Shown here piece by piece: positions 49,104 to 51,104 of a stretch of 51,104 nt of DNA; position 1 is the first letter of the stretch, and each line of letters starts with the position of its first letter. This DNA is from UBA11957 sp963603285. GTDB lineage: Bacteria; Bacillota; Clostridia; Lachnospirales; Lachnospiraceae. The stretch lies in the NCBI GenBank assembly GCA_963603285.1, contig CAVCMG010000019.1, positions 1 to 51,104 on the forward strand. Direction: 5' to 3'. Below the pieces are notes generated by a model that had not been told where the DNA came from, made no database searches, and saw nothing but the letters and a program-made list of their open reading frames with translations. A program made the translations under genes and the position numbers.

Positions 49104-49982
49104 TTATTTTGCCAGATACAGATGACAGGCAATACAGATCAGAGCCAGCAGAACGCAGTACAGCGAAAAGCCTATAAAGCTCCGTTTATGTATACGCTTC
49201 AACATCGTACGGATCAGGAAACAGCCAGTCAACGCGGACAGTACGATGGAAAGCAGCATGGCCGCTGCAGTCATGGCGATATCCTCTCCGGTAAACAGGT
49301 CGCGCACCGTATACAGAAAAGCGCCCAGCAGTACCGGCACCTGCATCAGCACGGCGCACAGCACTGAGGATTTCCGTGTCTGCCCGAACAGGATCAGAAG
49401 ACACAGTACCAGCGCAAACCGGGAAACGCCCGGAAAGACAGCGCATCCCTGACAGACACCCAGAAGCAGGATCTGCCACCAGACAAGATCCTGCGGTGTC
49501 TTTTCGCCCTGCTGGATCACACCGGCCACCAGAAGAAAGATGGCGGTGACGAGAAATCCCATGCCGACAGCAAGGATATTGGTCGACAGCTCCTCTGCCA
49601 GCTGCCGGAAACCGATGCCGAGGATCACCGTGGGCACATTACCGACCGTACACAGCATCGCCAGCCGTCCGTAGTTGGATGTAAACAGCGGCCGGTGAGG
49701 ATCCCGTACACCGTTTCTTAACTGTTCGATATAATTCTTCATGTTTGCCTTCAGCTTCCCGGGGATCTGGAAAAGCTCTGCAAGGATATGCCAAAGCTCC
49801 TTCTGAAACAGGAAACAGACGGCGATCAGACTGCCCAGATGCGCCGCGCTTAAAAAGGCGATCGGCGATGCAGTCTTCATGTGCAGCAGTGTATAAAAGA
49901 GCATCATATGACCGGCACTGCTCACCGGCAGGAATTCAAAGATTCCCTGTAATATTCCAAGTAAACCTGCTTTTAACAGCAT
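49104..49982 (-). CDS. uppP: Undecaprenyl-diphosphatase, divergent motif
   Basis: This 292-residue membrane phosphatase of the BacA/UppP family recycles the lipid carrier for wall synthesis. Motif 1 reads Q-x3-E with FLPVSSAGHM (about 13-29), the accepted (E/Q)xxxE form. Motif 2, usually PGxSRSxxT, reads PGVSRFALVL: the Ser-Arg pair is kept but the second Ser and the Thr are replaced. About eight membrane segments are visible. AAAGGA lies 11 nt before the ATG. It lies between tepA and ftsK. Confidence 0.9.
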   Translation of the reverse strand: MLLKAGLLGILQGIFEFLPVSSAGHMMLFYTLLHMKTASPIAFLSAAHLGSLIAVCFLFQKELWHILAELFQIPGKLKANMKNYIEQLRNGVRDPHRPLFTSNYGRLAMLCTVGNVPTVILGIGFRQLAEELSTNILAVGMGFLVTAIFLLVAGVIQQGEKTPQDLVWWQILLLGVCQGCAVFPGVSRFALVLCLLILFGQTRKSSVLCAVLMQVPVLLGAFLYTVRDLFTGEDIAMTAAAMLLSIVLSALTGCFLIRTMLKRIHKRSFIGFSLYCVLLALICIACHLYLAK

Positions 49983-50046
49983 AAATCTATCGTATCCTTT
50001 ATCTAAAACGTTTGTCTATTCTCTTAACGTATAAAACCGATTAGAA

Positions 50047-50075
50047 ATTATAGCATAGATTTGCTGTGTGGACAA
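50047..50075 (-). promoter_or_regulatory. Promoter of uppP-ftsK
   Basis: TTGTCC (50070-50075), a 17-bp spacer and a perfect TATAAT (50047-50052) on the minus strand lie immediately after the tepA stop codon. The leader is about 60 nt. Confidence 0.65.
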
Positions 50076-50714
50076 TCAGTTTTTTTGCGAACGGATCAGC
50101 GCATAGAGCTTTTCCAGTGCCTGACGGATACCGCCCACCTCGTTGATCAGGCCTTCACGGACAGCTTCCTCTCCCTCCAGCATCGTGCCAACATCCTTGA
50201 CAAGCGTAGATGTATCCAGCATCAGCTCCTCGAGCCGCGCCACACTGATATCGGCATGCTGGGAAATAAAGGCGGTGATCCGATCCTGCGTTTTGACCAG
50301 ATTCTGGTATGACTGCATGACACCGATAAACATGCCGTTGGAGCGCACCGGATGGATGACCATCGTAGCGCTCGGAACGATAAACGAGTAATCTGCGGAT
50401 ACTGCCAGCGGTACACCAATAGAATGACCGCCGCCAAGCACGAGGGATACCGTCGGTTTACTTAAGGAAGCAATCATCTCCGCGATCGCCAGCCCGGCCT
50501 CCACATCGCCGCCCACCGTATTCAAAAGGATCAGAAGCCCCTCCACCTCACTGTCATCCTCCACCATCGCGAGCTTTGGAAGGATATGCTCATATTTTGT
50601 CGTCTTTGCCCGCTCCCCGAGGGATTCATGCCCTTCCACCTCTCCCGTGATAGACAGCAGGAAGATCCTGCCCTGTAGGGTTTCGATATTTTCATTTTGC
50701 CGTGTTTCTGCCAT
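50076..50714 (-). CDS. tepA: TepA-like ClpP-class protease
   Basis: This 212-residue protein has the ClpP fold with nucleophile S98 (GGGHSIGVPLA) and H121 (IHPVRSNG), as in Bacillus TepA (YmfB), which also lies by spoIIIE/ftsK. TepA was proposed to help protein secretion or to degrade signal peptides, and related enzymes act in spores. No signal peptide is seen, so it should be cytoplasmic. GGAGG lies 8 nt before the ATG. Confidence 0.92.
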   Translation of the reverse strand: MAETRQNENIETLQGRIFLLSITGEVEGHESLGERAKTTKYEHILPKLAMVEDDSEVEGLLILLNTVGGDVEAGLAIAEMIASLSKPTVSLVLGGGHSIGVPLAVSADYSFIVPSATMVIHPVRSNGMFIGVMQSYQNLVKTQDRITAFISQHADISVARLEELMLDTSTLVKDVGTMLEGEEAVREGLINEVGGIRQALEKLYALIRSQKN

Positions 50715-50803
50715 GATATGTTCCTCCGTTTCTGCTGTTTACTGAACTGTTCCTGTCCAGTATCTGCAAAACAGAGGATATTTATGCGGCAGATGTAAAA
50801 AGT

Positions 50804-50836
50804 CAATTACAAGACCATGTGTGGTCATTATAATTG
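50804..50836. terminator. Inverted repeat upstream of tepA
   Basis: CAATTA...TAATTG (outer, 6 bp) and GACCA-TGTG-TGGTC (inner, 5 bp) form an interrupted stem. T-runs lie on both sides (CCTTTTTTT on the plus strand, ACTTTTTA on the minus strand). It could end the minus-strand transcript entering from the right. The low GC content lowers confidence. The rest of 50715-50926 shows no gene. Confidence 0.45.
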
Positions 50837-50926
50837 CCTTTTTTTGGAGTTATATTTTCGTTATAAATTTATATTTGACAGAAGTCTAAAAATGACTCGA
50901 AAGCATTTTTATTTAAAAAATGTTTT

Positions 50927-51104
50927 TTACCTATGAGTATATAAATTTGCTAGTCTCTCCATTTCTTTAAAATCAATACATCTTCTGGCAATATTGTTGT
51001 CTGGTTTTTTACATTTCAGGTCATACAAAAATTTAGCTTTTTCTCCTAAGGAAACGCTGATTAATTGACTATACGTCTTTCACCATTGAATTTCGAAGCT
51101 ATTT
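50927..51104 (-). pseudogene. 3' remnant of an unidentified gene, interrupted
   Basis: The minus strand codes for about 50 residues ending ARRCIDFKEMERLANLYTHR and a TAA at 50927-50929, with a protein-like composition. Going upstream the same frame meets TGA at 51080-51082 and then continues as NSFEIQW to the window edge. There is no start codon with a ribosome binding site after the TGA. It looks like the end of a gene running in from the right with a nonsense change, or a degraded copy. I do not recognise the family. Confidence 0.3.

Noticed and set aside
51080..51082. In-frame TGA read as a recoded tryptophan or selenocysteine codon
   Set aside because: All other genes here use TGG for Trp and TGA as stop. 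No selenocysteine insertion structure was seen, so a nonsense change is simpler.

Overview
The window looks like chromosomal core DNA of a rod-shaped, endospore-lineage Clostridia, most likely Lachnospiraceae. This rests on gene content: yqfC-yqfD-phoH-ybeY order, mreBCD with minDE, sepF-ylmH, an NfnAB-type oxidoreductase pair, methylglyoxal synthase and tepA-uppP-ftsK. I cannot name the genus. Composition is moderate in GC, with AGGAGG-type ribosome binding sites and sigma-A style promoters. No rRNA, tRNA, CRISPR array or transposase gene was seen.

Layout. Positions 1-8200 are a loosely packed region with genes on both strands: an SOS-controlled LysM membrane protein (yneA-like), an HPr-family protein that lacks the phosphorylatable His15, a XerS-like tyrosine recombinase, a MATE transporter, dtd with an AI-2E family transporter, and a TtcA-like PP-loop protein. 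From 8200 to the right end almost everything is on the minus strand in long, tightly coupled operons. In transcription order these are: HlyD-like/yggS/sepF/ylmH/aroB/lspA/rluD (14186 to 8202); radC/mreB/mreC/mreD/PBP2/minD/minE/rodA/mgsA/dac (24896 to 15161); DUF896/formyl-THF cyclo-ligase/miaB/mutS/mutL/miaA/PLP lyase/two flavoproteins (37069 to 24997); yqfC/yqfD/phoH/ybeY/DUF3048 (41373 to 37260); nfnA/nfnB/rlmH and small genes (45045 to 41409); and tepA/uppP/ftsK/zinc-ribbon TPR protein (50714 to 45189). Together they cover peptidoglycan elongation and division-site placement, lipoprotein processing, mismatch repair, tRNA modification, sporulation-linked functions and redox balance.

The unusual material is in the first 8.2 kb. 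Four copies of a long hairpin element (2431-2624, 4671-4821, 7741-7891, 8045-8193) each lie 3 to 19 nt past a stop codon, all in the orientation of the gene they follow. They share a left edge GGACGGACGAAAA, a right edge TTTTCTG and a conserved loop of about 60 nt. Their 36-39 bp arms differ strongly from copy to copy yet pair perfectly within each copy. I do not recognise this family. A second repeat of about 100 bp occurs twice (1063-1162 and 2965-3062), each time starting in the T-tract of a terminator. The two copies flank the tyrosine recombinase and the first hairpin element, so the 1.9-kb segment has the outline of an integrated cassette. Genes next to hairpin copies 2-4 also show a local strand-specific codon bias that changes direction between 4-5 kb and 7-8.6 kb.

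All calls come from reading the sequence and from family knowledge. No database search was possible.
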